In this document: positions 1 to 8,745 of the stretch, piece after piece
Layout of the letters: each line of letters begins with the position of its first letter
Position numbering within the stretch: position 1 is the first letter of the stretch
Assembly (NCBI GenBank): GCA_905221605.1
Contig: CAJNDS010000276.1
Location: forward strand, 126,001-179,896
DNA from: Symbiodinium natans
Lineage: Eukaryota; Sar; Dinophyceae; Suessiales; Symbiodiniaceae
Direction: 5' to 3'
DNA length: 53,896 nt
Notes under the pieces: model-generated
What the model was told of the DNA's origin: nothing
What the model saw: only the letters and a program-made list of their open reading frames with translations
Databases searched by the model: none
Program-made: the position numbers and the translations under genes

Positions 1-11
1 CATTCAGTGAT

Positions 12-273
12 GTGCTGCAGATCATGAAGCAGTACTACCAGAGCCGACATTTGGCAAATTGGCAAACAACATCAAACAGTTCCCAGGGACCAGCGCCGAT
101 GGACATAGGGGCGCTGAAAGGCAAAGGAAAGTACAGAGGAAAAGGAAAAGGAAAGAGTTGGAATTGGAACAAAGGAAAGAGCGGCAAGAGCAAAGGAAAG
201 GGATTCAAAGGCAAAGGAAAAGGAAAAGGTGCGCCACGATTGCCGCAACACAGGAAGGAAACGTAGAGAATGA
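12..273 (+). pseudogene. X Gag C-terminal basic tail with decayed zinc knuckle
   Basis: The frame starting at 12 encodes a copia Gag tail: a PAPMDIGAL segment, matching the PVPMEVDA segment at the same place in B and C, followed by many KGKGK repeats that would bind RNA. In B and C a CCHC zinc knuckle follows. Here, at 232-273 in the third frame, the spacing C-X2-C-X4-H-X4-C is still visible, but the first Cys reads CGC (Arg), the His reads AGG (Arg) and the last Cys reads TGA (stop). I infer a dead nucleocapsid. The N-terminal capsid part is outside the window. Confidence 0.6.
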
Positions 274-784
274 CTGGAACTGGGATTGGAATGATGATGA
301 TGCCAGCTGGTGGTACGGTGATTGGCAAGGTGCGGATGATTGGTGGTATGACGACTGGTGCGATGATGACTACAGTTGGTGGTCTGATGATTGGTCGTAT
401 GATTGGTCTGAAACCGGTCTTGCGGATCAGTCACAGTCGCAACCACTGCTCCAACCTCAGACAAACATTGCCAGGGCCTCAGGTGCAGTTGAGACTGCAG
501 CGGCAGTCATGACTTCGCCTGTCATTGAGAGCGGAGAAGAAGAGATTGGAGGGACAGAAGAGCTCGCAAGTTCCTCCAATCCACTGCTCTCTCAAAGGCG
601 GGTACGAGGTGGCATTGCAAGGCCATCGCAACCTGGGTTACTGAGCAAGATGTTCATTGGAGCTTTGATGCTCATTGGTGTTCTGTCTACCGGAGTGCCA
701 GCGAGAGTTGAGAGCATTGAGCAGACTACCGACTACCGACGACTGTTTGAATCGCATCGAGCAGTCCAGTCAGTCGTTGATTGA
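272..784 (+). pseudogene. X tryptophan/aspartate-rich post-Gag region
   Basis: An open frame of about 170 codons follows the Gag tail in a different frame. Its first 50 codons are extremely rich in Trp, Asp and Tyr (for example NDWNWDWNDDD and DDWWYDDW). Next come a Ser/Glu-rich stretch and one hydrophobic segment (KMFIGALMLIGVLSTGVPA, about 650-705). It joins the protease region by a further frame change near 784. No family is recognised for the W/D block. It carries strong negative charge next to the strongly basic KGKGK block, which could mean charge pairing within Gag. That role is inference only. Confidence 0.5.
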
Positions 785-1240
785 CCCACCGTCAGACACG
801 CTAGCAGAGTTTCACTTGCAGTCTGGCGTTGTCGACAAGAGTTGGATTCTGTTCGACAGTGGAGCATCTGCTAATTGCTGTCCTCCATGGTTCGCAGAGG
901 ACTACCCACTGCTCCCTGTCGGTTCTGATTGTCCTGCTCTTAGGAGCATTTCAGGCAAAACCCTCAACATACTGGGCAAGAGAGTTGTTGAACTCGACTG
1001 CAACGGTCACTCATTGTGTATCCAGTTTTATGTGTGTGAAAATATTCCCGTTTCCATTGGTCAGTGTTTCTCGTTTTCTACTGCAGGATTTCTGGACAGT
1101 CATGTCTCGCGACTTCATGGCATTGATCACTCCCACAGGACTTCCGGTGCCCATTGTTCGTCAAGGTACATTGGTGGATCTTACTCCTACTGTGATTCCT
1201 TTCTCGTCGTCCGATGCACCCAGAAGCGAACTGGAGATTA
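784..1240 (+). pseudogene. X retropepsin-like protease, N-terminal part
   Basis: The frame around 784-1080 contains WILFDSGASANCCPP. The DSG(A) triad, with the Asp codon at 855-857, is the active-site motif of retroviral-type aspartic proteases, which cut the Gag-Pol polyprotein in the particle. The flap region follows (ISGKTLNILGKR). At about 1040-1085 the frame changes, and the rest of the domain (FPLVSVSRFLLQDFW) reads in the next frame. The domain is therefore inactive as it stands, though the catalytic motif is preserved. Confidence 0.7.
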
Positions 1241-1803
1241 ACTCTCTCATGGCAGAGATTGATCTCACTGCACTGGACGTGGAACTTCGCGGTGTAACAG
1301 ACATTGCTGATCTTGCTTATGATCATGTGTCTAAGATCTCCTCGCTCATTGCTGCTGCACAGAAAGGTAGGAAGAAGCAAAACTTCAAGCACATGGACTA
1401 TGGGGACGTAGATGACAAGGCACATCAATTGATTCGTCATCACGTGAAACCCAGAAGTGCCATGTTTGACCTTGGCAGATTGAGCAAAGAGATGCCCGTA
1501 GAAGAAGAGAGACTGACTGGTAGGAGAGAGACCCGTAAGTCCTACAAAGATGGCAGTCGTAAGACGGTGATTGATGCGGATTTCCGTTCATTGGAGGACT
1601 CCAAGGCTAAGGATGATCGAGAGTGGATTGGGAGCACTCGCTTCGCATTGAGGCAAAGGCTGCGTAAACGCCCGGAGGCTTCGCAGCCCCCGAAGGCATT
1701 GACGCCTCAGCCCAAAACATCACCTAAACCTGAGCCCTCGCAGGCATTGAAGCCCAGCTCTGAAGCGTTAAAGCCCAGCAGTTCTCCCGTTGAGCGAGAT
1801 TGA
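1040..1803 (+). pseudogene. X protease C-terminus and basic/proline linker
   Basis: This reading frame supplies the C-terminal part of the first protease (SVSRFLLQDFW, then PIVRQGTLVDLTP). It continues into a charged linker ending in Pro/Lys/Ser-rich repeats (PKALTPQPKTSPKPEPSQAL) and stops at 1803. The linker matches no domain I recognise. A different copia segment starts beyond it, at about 1800-1990. Confidence 0.5.
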
Positions 1804-2246
1804 CTACAGTGTAGCCGAACTGAAGAAATTCATCTTCGAATGTGGTAGGACATTTGGCGTGTTGCAGTACGACCAAGAAAGTCCCCTCAAAGCATTGTGT
1901 CAACGTGTTTGCTCTGAGTTAGGTGGATTGAGCTTGCACGCAGCCCCGAAGGAGGAACTTCCAACGCTGAAGATGGACCAACATAACGTTCGAATTCCAA
2001 AGATCCGATGGAAAAGTGATTAAGGTCAAGGACGCCGCCGTGTTTGGTCAAGTGACCCAACCGCTGTTCGCAGTGGGGAAACTGTACAGAGTCGGATGGG
2101 GCATCGAGCCTCAGGATGCATACAGTGCTTTCCTGACGAAGCTAGTGAAGCGGAAGAATGGAACGTCGGTATCGTATGTCCCGATAAGGTTTTCAAGAAA
2201 CTCAACGGTGACAGATCTTAGGATCTATAGAGCGGCAATGGAAAAT
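1801..2246 (+). pseudogene. X second protease-like segment, cut by element B
   Basis: From about 1990 the sequence encodes a second protease-type C-terminal half: FGQVTQPLFAVGKLYRVGW matches GSVTQPLFSVGKLLKRGW of B and SSVTQPLFSVGKLLRQGW of C. Its own DSG active-site half is not visible upstream. The first 230 bases (SEIDYSVAELKKFIFECG and on) are in another frame and unassigned. The open frame is interrupted after AAMEN by the insertion of B and resumes at 10579. Confidence 0.6.
2242..2246. repeat. Target-site duplication of element B, left copy (AAAAT)
   Basis: AAAAT directly abuts the TGTT start of the 5' LTR and is repeated at 10574-10578 directly after the TTTTCA end of the 3' LTR. Five base pairs is the usual duplication length for copia integrases. 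Confidence 0.9.
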
Positions 2247-2380
2247 TGTTGAACATTTTGCCGTATCGAAAGTCCCCATTTTATCATGTGATTTGCTTTG
2301 CAGTATTTCATGCACTCACATGTTTCACTTTGAGATCGAGTTGCATCTGAAGGCGTCTTTGAGAGTTCAAAACATTTTCA
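2247..2380 (+). repeat. 5' LTR of element B
   Basis: This 134-bp LTR begins TGTTGAACATTTTGCC and ends AAAACATTTTCA. It matches 10440-10573 base for base by eye. It shares blocks with the LTR of element C (a CAGTATTT(T)CATGC block, CACTCACATGT, and GGCGTCTTT near the end), so B and C belong to related families. I see no clear TATA box. Confidence 0.93.
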
Positions 2381-2409
2381 TGGTAGCGGAGCTTGGGCTG
2401 ACCCAAGCT
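2381..2409 (+). promoter_or_regulatory. B primer-binding site and adjoining perfect hairpin
   Basis: TGGTAGCGGAGC starts immediately after the LTR. It has the form TGG plus the complement of an initiator-methionine tRNA 3' end, differing at two positions from the common plant copia site TGGTATCAGAGC. Overlapping its 3' end is a perfect 8-bp stem: AGCTTGGG (2390-2397), loop CTGA, CCCAAGCT (2402-2409). This is the usual start site for minus-strand DNA synthesis, and the hairpin may control primer access. Confidence 0.75.
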
Positions 2410-2482
2410 TCGAGACACGGGGGTTCTCGTTCTTTGCAAGGCGAAGTTCGTGTGGAGCCCTTCTGGTTTTCTGTTGGTTTAG

Positions 2483-3070
2483 GATTCAGGGACCCGTAGC
2501 TTGCAGTTCCCGGGGCCGACCGGACGAGCCATTGTGTGCTTGAGCAAAACGGCGACCTGGGTGTCGACCGAGCTTCTCAAGGAGAGGCTGCACAGCTTCT
2601 ACGTGGAGCAACTGATCCGGAGGCCCAAGCCAGAGAACAGGTCGCAAGTTTCGTGGGGTAATATCCTTTACAGGTATCAGCAAGCCTTTGAGCAGCGTCT
2701 TGAGCAGTTGCACAGCGTTCCTGAAGTGTGGCAGTTTGCGACTAAGTGCCTTTCACAGCCAGACCTTAAGGAGGCGTTTGTGGTGTTTGGGGCTGAGGAA
2801 GTATCCGACAGCTGTGTGCCCGAGAGTGTACAACTTGCATCTTTGCATCCAGAAGAAGAGAGTTCGTCGTTTGAGAGGGATCTTGAAGCAGCCGACGCCG
2901 ACCTTCGTTCATTGTTGCGTGCCACCGATTGTGAGCCTTCCAGTTCTTCGGTGTGTCCCGTGTCTTCAGTGGGCAGGCAAGGTTCCGAGCGTCGCCAGAG
3001 ATCCTCAAGTGCGAGCCAAGTCTTTGATCGTGCATTGAAGCATTCCGATTCTGCGATTGATTTGGAGTGA
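2483..3070 (+). CDS. B ORF1, small protein upstream of Gag with C-terminal SIM-like motif
   Basis: This frame is open for 195 codons between a TAG at 2480 and the stop at 3068-3070, 27 bases before the Gag ATG. It contains no methionine codon, so either a non-AUG start or splicing from the leader is needed. The N-terminal half is helical and basic (ELLKERLHSFYVEQLIRRPK), the middle is acidic (ERDLEAADADLRSLLRA), and a Ser-rich tail ends in SDSAIDLE. Element C has an ORF at the same place with the shared QLIRR motif and the ending GGVIDLD. The family is unknown. It could be an accessory or Gag-like leader protein. Confidence 0.55.
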   Translation, partial: DSGTRSLQFPGPTGRAIVCLSKTATWVSTELLKERLHSFYVEQLIRRPKPENRSQVSWGNILYRYQQAFEQRLEQLHSVPEVWQFATKCLSQPDLKEAFVVFGAEEVSDSCVPESVQLASLHPEEESSSFERDLEAADADLRSLLRATDCEPSSSSVCPVSSVGRQGSERRQRSSSASQVFDRALKHSDSAIDLE

Positions 3071-3097
3071 GCACTTTTCTGCTTAAACACAGTCCCA

Positions 3098-6000
3098 ATG
3101 GAGTCCTCGCAAGGCCAGCAGTTGCCCGTGTTGCCTCAGGAAGCCACAGCCAGTGGTAGTGGAAACCCGTTCCTCCCAGGCAGCCCTGCAGCAGGACAGC
3201 TTGACATGGCCCAGATGCAGATGCTGATGGCACAGATGGTTGAGACGGCCCAAGCTGCAGCACAGGCTGCTCAAGCAGCCGTTGCCAGGCCCTCGAGTTC
3301 GAGCGGTACAGCGGGGTTTGCCGATGCAAATAAGATCTTGAATCGTCCTACAGAGTTTGGCAGTGCTGTGCATGACAATGATGTTGCTCAATGGGCTGAA
3401 TGGAGTCATAGCTTTCGGACTTGGCTAGTCTTCGCGGATCATGAGTACGAAACGGACCTCAAGATCGTGGAAGAAAACCTCAACACGCCGGTGGATCTGA
3501 GCACAGCCGACGCAGCCCGCGTCGCGAGATCCCAGCGGTTGTTTGCAATCCTTGCCAGTGTTCTGCGTGCAAAGCCTAAAGCCATCCTTCGCCAAGTGCC
3601 TGACAAGAGTGGCCTGGAGGTTTGGAGAGTCCTGACAAACACGTTTGCACCACGAACCAAGTTCCGAGGTTTAGCCCTTCTGAACGCCTTGATGAGCCTG
3701 CCAACCTTCACGAAAGACCGGAGCCTTCGTGAACAAATTCAGGGGTTAGAAAGGGTAGCTGAAGAGTATCGCAAGGTCACCAACAACTCGCCAGGTGAGC
3801 ACGTGATGCTAGGGACACTGGTCCGTTGCCTGCCTCATGCGCTGAGACAACATGTGCAGCTGCAAATGTCTGAAGCTAGCACATACCAGAGCATCAGGGA
3901 TTACGTCCTGGGCTATGAGGTGACGACCACCTCCTGGACCTCAGCGAAGATGCACCAGGCTTTGGGTGTGGTGCCCATGGCGCCAAGTGCTGGGCAGGAG
4001 CAATCGCCAGTGCCCATGGAAGTGGATGCGTTGATCCGCAAGGACAAGGAGAGGCATCCCAAAGGCAAAGGGAAGGAGAGACATCCCAAAGGCAAAGGCA
4101 AGGAGAGGCAGCCCAAAGGCAAAGGCAAGGAGAGGCATCCCAAAGGCAAAGGCAAGGAGAGGCAGCCCAAAGGCAAAGGTCCCCACCAAGAAAGCCCAGG
4201 CACAGGTAAAGGCCAGCGTGCAAAGGGAACATGTCATAACTGCGGTAAGAAGGGTCATTATGCCAGTGAGTGTTGGAGTGCACCGCGTGTCCAAGCAGTC
4301 CAGAATGCACCATCTGGGCACCCTTCCGACACTGCAACGACTGTGAGCACGCTCGGACCTTCAGTTTCTCAAGTTGCGCCAAGCACTGCAACCACCCAGC
4401 ATCGTGTTGCTCGTGTTGCGATTGACATGACAGGCCCGGAGTTCACCATTTGCCAAGAGGGTCGCATCAATGCAGTGCTCATGTGTGATGGGCAATCCCA
4501 CCAGAGCGACCCTGACCCAAGTTGGTTGAGCTTTGTGAGTTTGTGCCAATCGGTTGCAAATGCAGCGGTGACTTCACCTAAGCCAGCCGAGTTGCAGCCT
4601 GTTGTTCCAAGCACCAGCGTTGAGATGTTTGACATGTCATATGCAGATGAAGATGGTGCCTGGACCGTGCCTGAGGGCGAACTGCGTGGTATCAACTTGA
4701 TGCCTAGTGACAGGCCTGCCTGTGCAGCTGCGTGTTTGAGCACCCATGCGAGCAACTTTGCCGCCGAATGCAACACCAAGCGCAAGTGTGAAGTCAGCAA
4801 GCATGTCCCGGCGAGGATAAGGCACGCATTGATGACTCAGAAGAGTGCTGATGCGCGCGATGCGCTGCATGTACGCGCAGTGACCTCTGACACGCCAGGA
4901 ACCACTATAGAGCTAGTGATAGACTCAGGCTCAGACGAGTCGTGCCTGCCCGAATCCTGGCGCCATGTTGGGGTTGCTGGCGGCATCACGACAAACAGCT
5001 ATCGTGATGCTCAGGGAAGTGTGATTTCGGGATCACAAATGAGGACGGCAGTGCTTGACATAGATGGGGTTCCTTTCAAGGAAAGGTGGTTGTTGGGGAG
5101 TGTGACGCAACCGCTGTTTAGTGTGGGGAAACTCCTCAAACGGGGTTGGAATCTGATACATACCGACAATACCCCTTTCTTGACGAGCCCGGACAATGCG
5201 ATCCGTGTACCATTGCATTATCGCCACAATTCCTTGCACGCCACTGGAACAATCATGAATGTATCAGTGTGTACTGATCACGAGGCCGACAGAGCTGTGA
5301 TGGCGCTAACGGTTGGGGATGTTTGGTTAAGCCTGCCGGATAAGTTTGTCGAGGTTCAGCCCGGCATCTCTGCCCGTAGAGATTACACCACAAACTTCCT
5401 TGATGTGACAGTCCCACTTGGGCACAAAGGGGTGGCGTACAGGACGACACTGCAGCAGAGACCCACAGGCTGGCAAGTGATCGAGGTCAACAGCCTTGTG
5501 GAAAATCTTGATCAAGCAGATTGCGAAATTGCCCCTCCGGTGAACCGTCAGACCATCACCATCGGCTCTGTGCATCCCGTGAACATCGACAGCTTGTTCT
5601 CTCGTGTGCCCAATGCCATGCCTTCAGCAGCACCGCCCGATGATGATTTTCCTGATGTGCCAGATGATGCAATGAATTTTGAAGAGCATGATGAGCACGA
5701 TGAAAATGTTGCTGCTGGTGATGACGGGGGAGGCGTTGGACCACTTGTTCAAGCCGAGGATGTGCCAGCTCAAGGGCATGTAATCGTGAATGGCATAGAG
5801 CTTCACTTGGGTTGTACCCTCAGCACCCTCAGAACGGCATGCCAAGTCCTTGGGATAGGCAAGTCAGGTGGCAAGAAGACAGTTCTCCAGCGGATAGAGC
5901 AGCACCTGAAGACACAGGAGCTGCTGCAGCAGCACGAGTTCCAGACAGATGGGCGTGAGCCGTTGCGTGAGCAAAAGTTCGTGGAAGCACCCACGGCTGA

Positions 6001-7141
6001 GGAGCAGAGGCGCCACGAGTTGAGTCACATGCCTTATGCTGACTGGTGCCCGCATTGCGTGAGGTTCAGAGCTAAAGCAGATAAGCATGTGCGTGCAAAG
6101 CCAGATGTGCGTGAGGATTCCGTGTGCTGCATGGATTTTGCAAAAACTGGTAGGCGCACTCCTGCCCAGTTTGAAGGCCACACGCAAGAGAAACTTGTGG
6201 TGCTGGTGTTGAAGGATTCACACACTGGTGCAGTCCATGCCATTCCGACACCTGCCAAGGGTGGCACAATCGCTTTCAAGTACCTTGTTGCCGAAACTTG
6301 CGGATTCTTGAACTACTGTGGCCACCAAACATGCACCATAAGGTCAGACTCAGAGCCGGCCTGCCTGGCCCTGCAACGAGGCATCAAGGCCTTCCGCAGC
6401 AAAATGGGCCTCCAGACCCATCTTGAGCAGACGGAGGCGAGTGATCATCAGGGCAACGAGGCCGAGCAGAGCATAGACGGCATCAGACAACTGGCAGGAT
6501 GCATCTTGGACCAATTTGAAGAGCGGGCAGAGACCACAATCGGGTCCAGTCACCCGATGCACGCCTATGCTTGGCGCCACGCCGCGTGGTTGCACATGCG
6601 GATGTCCAGGCAAAATGATCTAAGTGCTTTTCACGTGATCAATGGGCGGCCGTACCTAGGCAAATTGGTGTGTTTTGGGGAGACAGTGTTTGCCCGTGTC
6701 AAAAGTTCCATAAAAGGAAAAGCTAGATGGTGCAAAATGCTTTGGCTAGGGAAACTTCCGGTTTCAGACTTGCATTTTGGAGTCACTGAAGGGGGTTACA
6801 TGCTATCTTCCAGATCCATCCGCAGGTTGCCTAAGCAATATCTAGCGACAATGTGTGCCAGTCTGGTAGACATGCCGTGGACACAGGCATCGTTCCTTGC
6901 AGGACAAGTTGGCCAAGCCCGCAAACAGAAGACTCAGGCAGAGGCGTTGAGCGCAGGCGGGGAAGAGGCAGGAGAGGCGGCACATGAGCAAGTGGCCGAA
7001 GTGCCGTCGCAGCAGGGAGCATCAGAGCATCCCATGCCCTTTCCAGAACACTTGTTGCCTGACGATGCCATGCTTTCGGAGCTTGTGCCACGCCACCACG
7101 CATGCCAGCTGCATACACACCTGAGCCGCCTACGCCCATGA
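3098..7141 (+). CDS. B Gag-protease-SAP-integrase polyprotein
   Basis: This single frame of 1347 residues starts at an ATG. Residues about 80-290 form a copia-type capsid domain. Residues 317-361 are five tandem basic KERHPKGKG units, and a CCHC zinc knuckle uses C379, C382, H387 and C392. The protease active site is DSG at 609-611. Residues about 892-945 look like a SAP DNA-binding motif (LRTACQVLGIGKSGGKK). Integrase follows, with a zinc motif H-X3-H-X7-C-X2-C near 970-987, D1013, D1084, and E1121 or E1123. A conserved integrase C-terminal segment follows (FARVKSSIKGKARW, then MPWTQASFLAGQVGQARKQ). The frame is lost near 7100 by a small indel where C reads on, so RT is not made in this frame. 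Confidence 0.9.
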   Translation: MESSQGQQLPVLPQEATASGSGNPFLPGSPAAGQLDMAQMQMLMAQMVETAQAAAQAAQAAVARPSSSSGTAGFADANKILNRPTEFGSAVHDNDVAQWAEWSHSFRTWLVFADHEYETDLKIVEENLNTPVDLSTADAARVARSQRLFAILASVLRAKPKAILRQVPDKSGLEVWRVLTNTFAPRTKFRGLALLNALMSLPTFTKDRSLREQIQGLERVAEEYRKVTNNSPGEHVMLGTLVRCLPHALRQHVQLQMSEASTYQSIRDYVLGYEVTTTSWTSAKMHQALGVVPMAPSAGQEQSPVPMEVDALIRKDKERHPKGKGKERHPKGKGKERQPKGKGKERHPKGKGKERQPKGKGPHQESPGTGKGQRAKGTCHNCGKKGHYASECWSAPRVQAVQNAPSGHPSDTATTVSTLGPSVSQVAPSTATTQHRVARVAIDMTGPEFTICQEGRINAVLMCDGQSHQSDPDPSWLSFVSLCQSVANAAVTSPKPAELQPVVPSTSVEMFDMSYADEDGAWTVPEGELRGINLMPSDRPACAAACLSTHASNFAAECNTKRKCEVSKHVPARIRHALMTQKSADARDALHVRAVTSDTPGTTIELVIDSGSDESCLPESWRHVGVAGGITTNSYRDAQGSVISGSQMRTAVLDIDGVPFKERWLLGSVTQPLFSVGKLLKRGWNLIHTDNTPFLTSPDNAIRVPLHYRHNSLHATGTIMNVSVCTDHEADRAVMALTVGDVWLSLPDKFVEVQPGISARRDYTTNFLDVTVPLGHKGVAYRTTLQQRPTGWQVIEVNSLVENLDQADCEIAPPVNRQTITIGSVHPVNIDSLFSRVPNAMPSAAPPDDDFPDVPDDAMNFEEHDEHDENVAAGDDGGGVGPLVQAEDVPAQGHVIVNGIELHLGCTLSTLRTACQVLGIGKSGGKKTVLQRIEQHLKTQELLQQHEFQTDGREPLREQKFVEAPTAEEQRRHELSHMPYADWCPHCVRFRAKADKHVRAKPDVREDSVCCMDFAKTGRRTPAQFEGHTQEKLVVLVLKDSHTGAVHAIPTPAKGGTIAFKYLVAETCGFLNYCGHQTCTIRSDSEPACLALQRGIKAFRSKMGLQTHLEQTEASDHQGNEAEQSIDGIRQLAGCILDQFEERAETTIGSSHPMHAYAWRHAAWLHMRMSRQNDLSAFHVINGRPYLGKLVCFGETVFARVKSSIKGKARWCKMLWLGKLPVSDLHFGVTEGGYMLSSRSIRRLPKQYLATMCASLVDMPWTQASFLAGQVGQARKQKTQAEALSAGGEEAGEAAHEQVAEVPSQQGASEHPMPFPEHLLPDDAMLSELVPRHHACQLHTHLSRLRP
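4046..4180 (+). repeat. 27-bp tandem repeat in B Gag (5 units)
   Basis: Five consecutive 27-bp units each encode KERHPKGKG or KERQPKGKG. They lie between the capsid domain and the zinc knuckle and give a strongly positive tail. C has KGGKPKG repeats and X has KGKGK repeats at the same position, so basic charge is conserved while the exact unit is not. This points to repeated local slippage under selection for charge. Confidence 0.9.
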
Positions 7142-7476
7142 GCTCAACACCGCTTCAGCCGCCACAGGCTGAAACACCAATAGGGGTCGCCCCCCTAGAT
7201 TCTCCTATGGCGAGTATGGACCAAGCAGAGGACATGTTACCACCAGGAGTCGTGAGGCATGCCGCTGAGCACGCAGGCGGGGATGCACCAGCCCGGAAGA
7301 AGCTGAGGCTTGATGCTTTGCAAGTTAGTGCACATGATGCAGAAATGTTCCATCTTGATAAATCCATTGAGTTGGTAGACGAGAGTGCAGAGCAATTTCT
7401 TGATTGCGAAGACCAGGATGACAATCAAAGTGAGCAGAACAGCCTGGTTCTGACCTTGACATCCCTCCAATCTTGA
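7102..7476 (+). pseudogene. B pol continuation: integrase-RT linker (shifted frame)
   Basis: This frame continues pol after the indel near 7100: PEPPTPMSSTPLQPPQ aligns with PEPPTPNLHRPVAV in C. It encodes an acidic, Pro-rich spacer, then KKLRLDALQVSAHDAEMFHLD, matching RARLRLDAVQFGGEEFYHLD in C. It stops at 7476 after a second frame change near 7470. It has no catalytic role of its own and connects integrase to RT in the polyprotein. Confidence 0.7.
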
Positions 7477-8411
7477 CCAAGCCTTTCAGCAAAATCGAGC
7501 CACAGTGCAGTGCATCTGAGCAAGCAGAAATTGATGCTGCAGCGGACGCATTCGAACTTGCACGCCTCCTGGGCAGCAGTGTGCTTGAGCAAATGCAATC
7601 GTGGCAGCCAGGCCACAGGACGTTGTCATCCAAGTATGTACGCAGCTGGCGTGCTAAAACTTTGGGTGGCGAAAAGAAGTGGCTGAGGAGATCCAGGTTA
7701 GTCGCAAGAGAGTTTGCACATTTGGATCCAGAGAGACAGCATCTCTTTGCCCCGACCACGACACAGTGCATGCTGCGCATCATACCGGCCCTCTTCGTTC
7801 GCCACTTCCACGAAGGATGGGCACTGATGAGCCTTGACGTTTCAGACGCTTTTCTCCAGTGCAAGCAAGAGCATGAAACCCTGACCAAAGTGAATGGCCA
7901 GTGGTTCAGGCTACTACGCATGCTGCCGGGGCAGAGAGACGGGTCGGCTACCTGGTTTCGGGATTTCATGCAGGAAATCAAAACAGCTGTTGAGGCAGAG
8001 CCGCTTGCCGAACAGCCTGTCTTGTTCAGAATTCCAAAGCCAGCCGGGGCAGGCATGGTGCACGTCGACGACATGCTGTGCACAGGACCTGTGAAACGCT
8101 TGGAGGACCTAGAGAGGCACCTGAAAAGCAAATTCAAAGTTTCGGTTGATTGGATCCGTTCAGTAGGAGAAGAAGTAACTTTTCTGAAGAGGCGCCACGT
8201 CCTTGTAAGCCCTGAGCTTTTGGTTGTAGAGCCTGACGTTAAGTACTTGGACAAACTTCTTCAAGTAACGGGTTTATCAGGTGCAAAGGCGAGGTCCAAG
8301 GCAGCACCGTTCCCAACTGGGGGATTGCCAACCGATTCTGAGCCAGACCCAGAGCTTGATCCGGAGACGGCGCAAATCTGCCTTGGGGATACTCATGTAT
8401 CTGAGCGTTGA
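7471..8411 (+). pseudogene. B reverse transcriptase, main part
   Basis: This encodes the copia RT fingers and palm: KKWLRRSRLVAREFAHLDP, then the first catalytic Asp in SLDVSDAFLQC, LLRMLPGQRDGSATWF, and the catalytic pair in MVHVDDMLCTG (HVDD at 8061-8072). Copia enzymes usually have YVDD here. The frame runs past ETAQ into out-of-frame codons and stops at 8411. A deletion near 8385 removed the YRQAVG block that C and X retain, and RT continues in another frame. All three catalytic aspartates are present, but the domain is split. Confidence 0.8.
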
Positions 8412-8745
8412 TTTGCTGGCATCCCAGTTCGGCATCCGGTATCTCGCGACCCGTGCACACAAGCCTATGCAAGGGTGCTGGAAACTGCTCAGGCACCTCA
8501 CGAGCTATGTGAGTTCCCATCGGTCACATGTGATCGGGCTTTCAAAGCCAACCTTGGGAAAGGGGCTGGTGTGCAACCGTGTGTCTGAGCACAAAACATC
8601 AGTGCTCGAAATGTTCTCAGACAGCGACTGGAGTGGAGACAAACGCACACGCCGCGAGCGTGTCCGCTTGCTGCGTGGTATGGGATGGCCAACTGCTGTA
8701 TTCAAGCTCTCACACGCAAAAGGTTACAAGCCTGTCATCGTGTGA
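8382..8745 (+). pseudogene. B RT end (connection) and start of RNase H, shifted frame
   Basis: GILMYLSVDLLASQFGIRYL corresponds to GVLLYLQADMPESQFAIRLL in C, the end of copia RT. The RNase H start is MFSDSDWSGDKRTRR, with its first catalytic Asp. One extra base near 8660 then breaks the frame, and the remaining codons to 8745 are out of frame. Confidence 0.7.

Larger units (their letters stand above)
1..2246 (+). mobile_element. Host Ty1/copia element X, left segment
   Basis: This is the left surviving part of an old Ty1/copia retrotransposon whose 5' LTR and most of whose Gag lie outside the window. It is split by element B, and after removing B and one copy of AAAAT its reading frame runs on directly at 10579 (peptide AAMEN joined to GRDDVPIS). 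A second interruption, element C, lies at 13854-22055. The coding content is a Gag tail, protease pieces and a pre-integrase region, all broken by frameshifts. X is the most decayed of the three elements, which fits its being the oldest. Confidence 0.85.
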
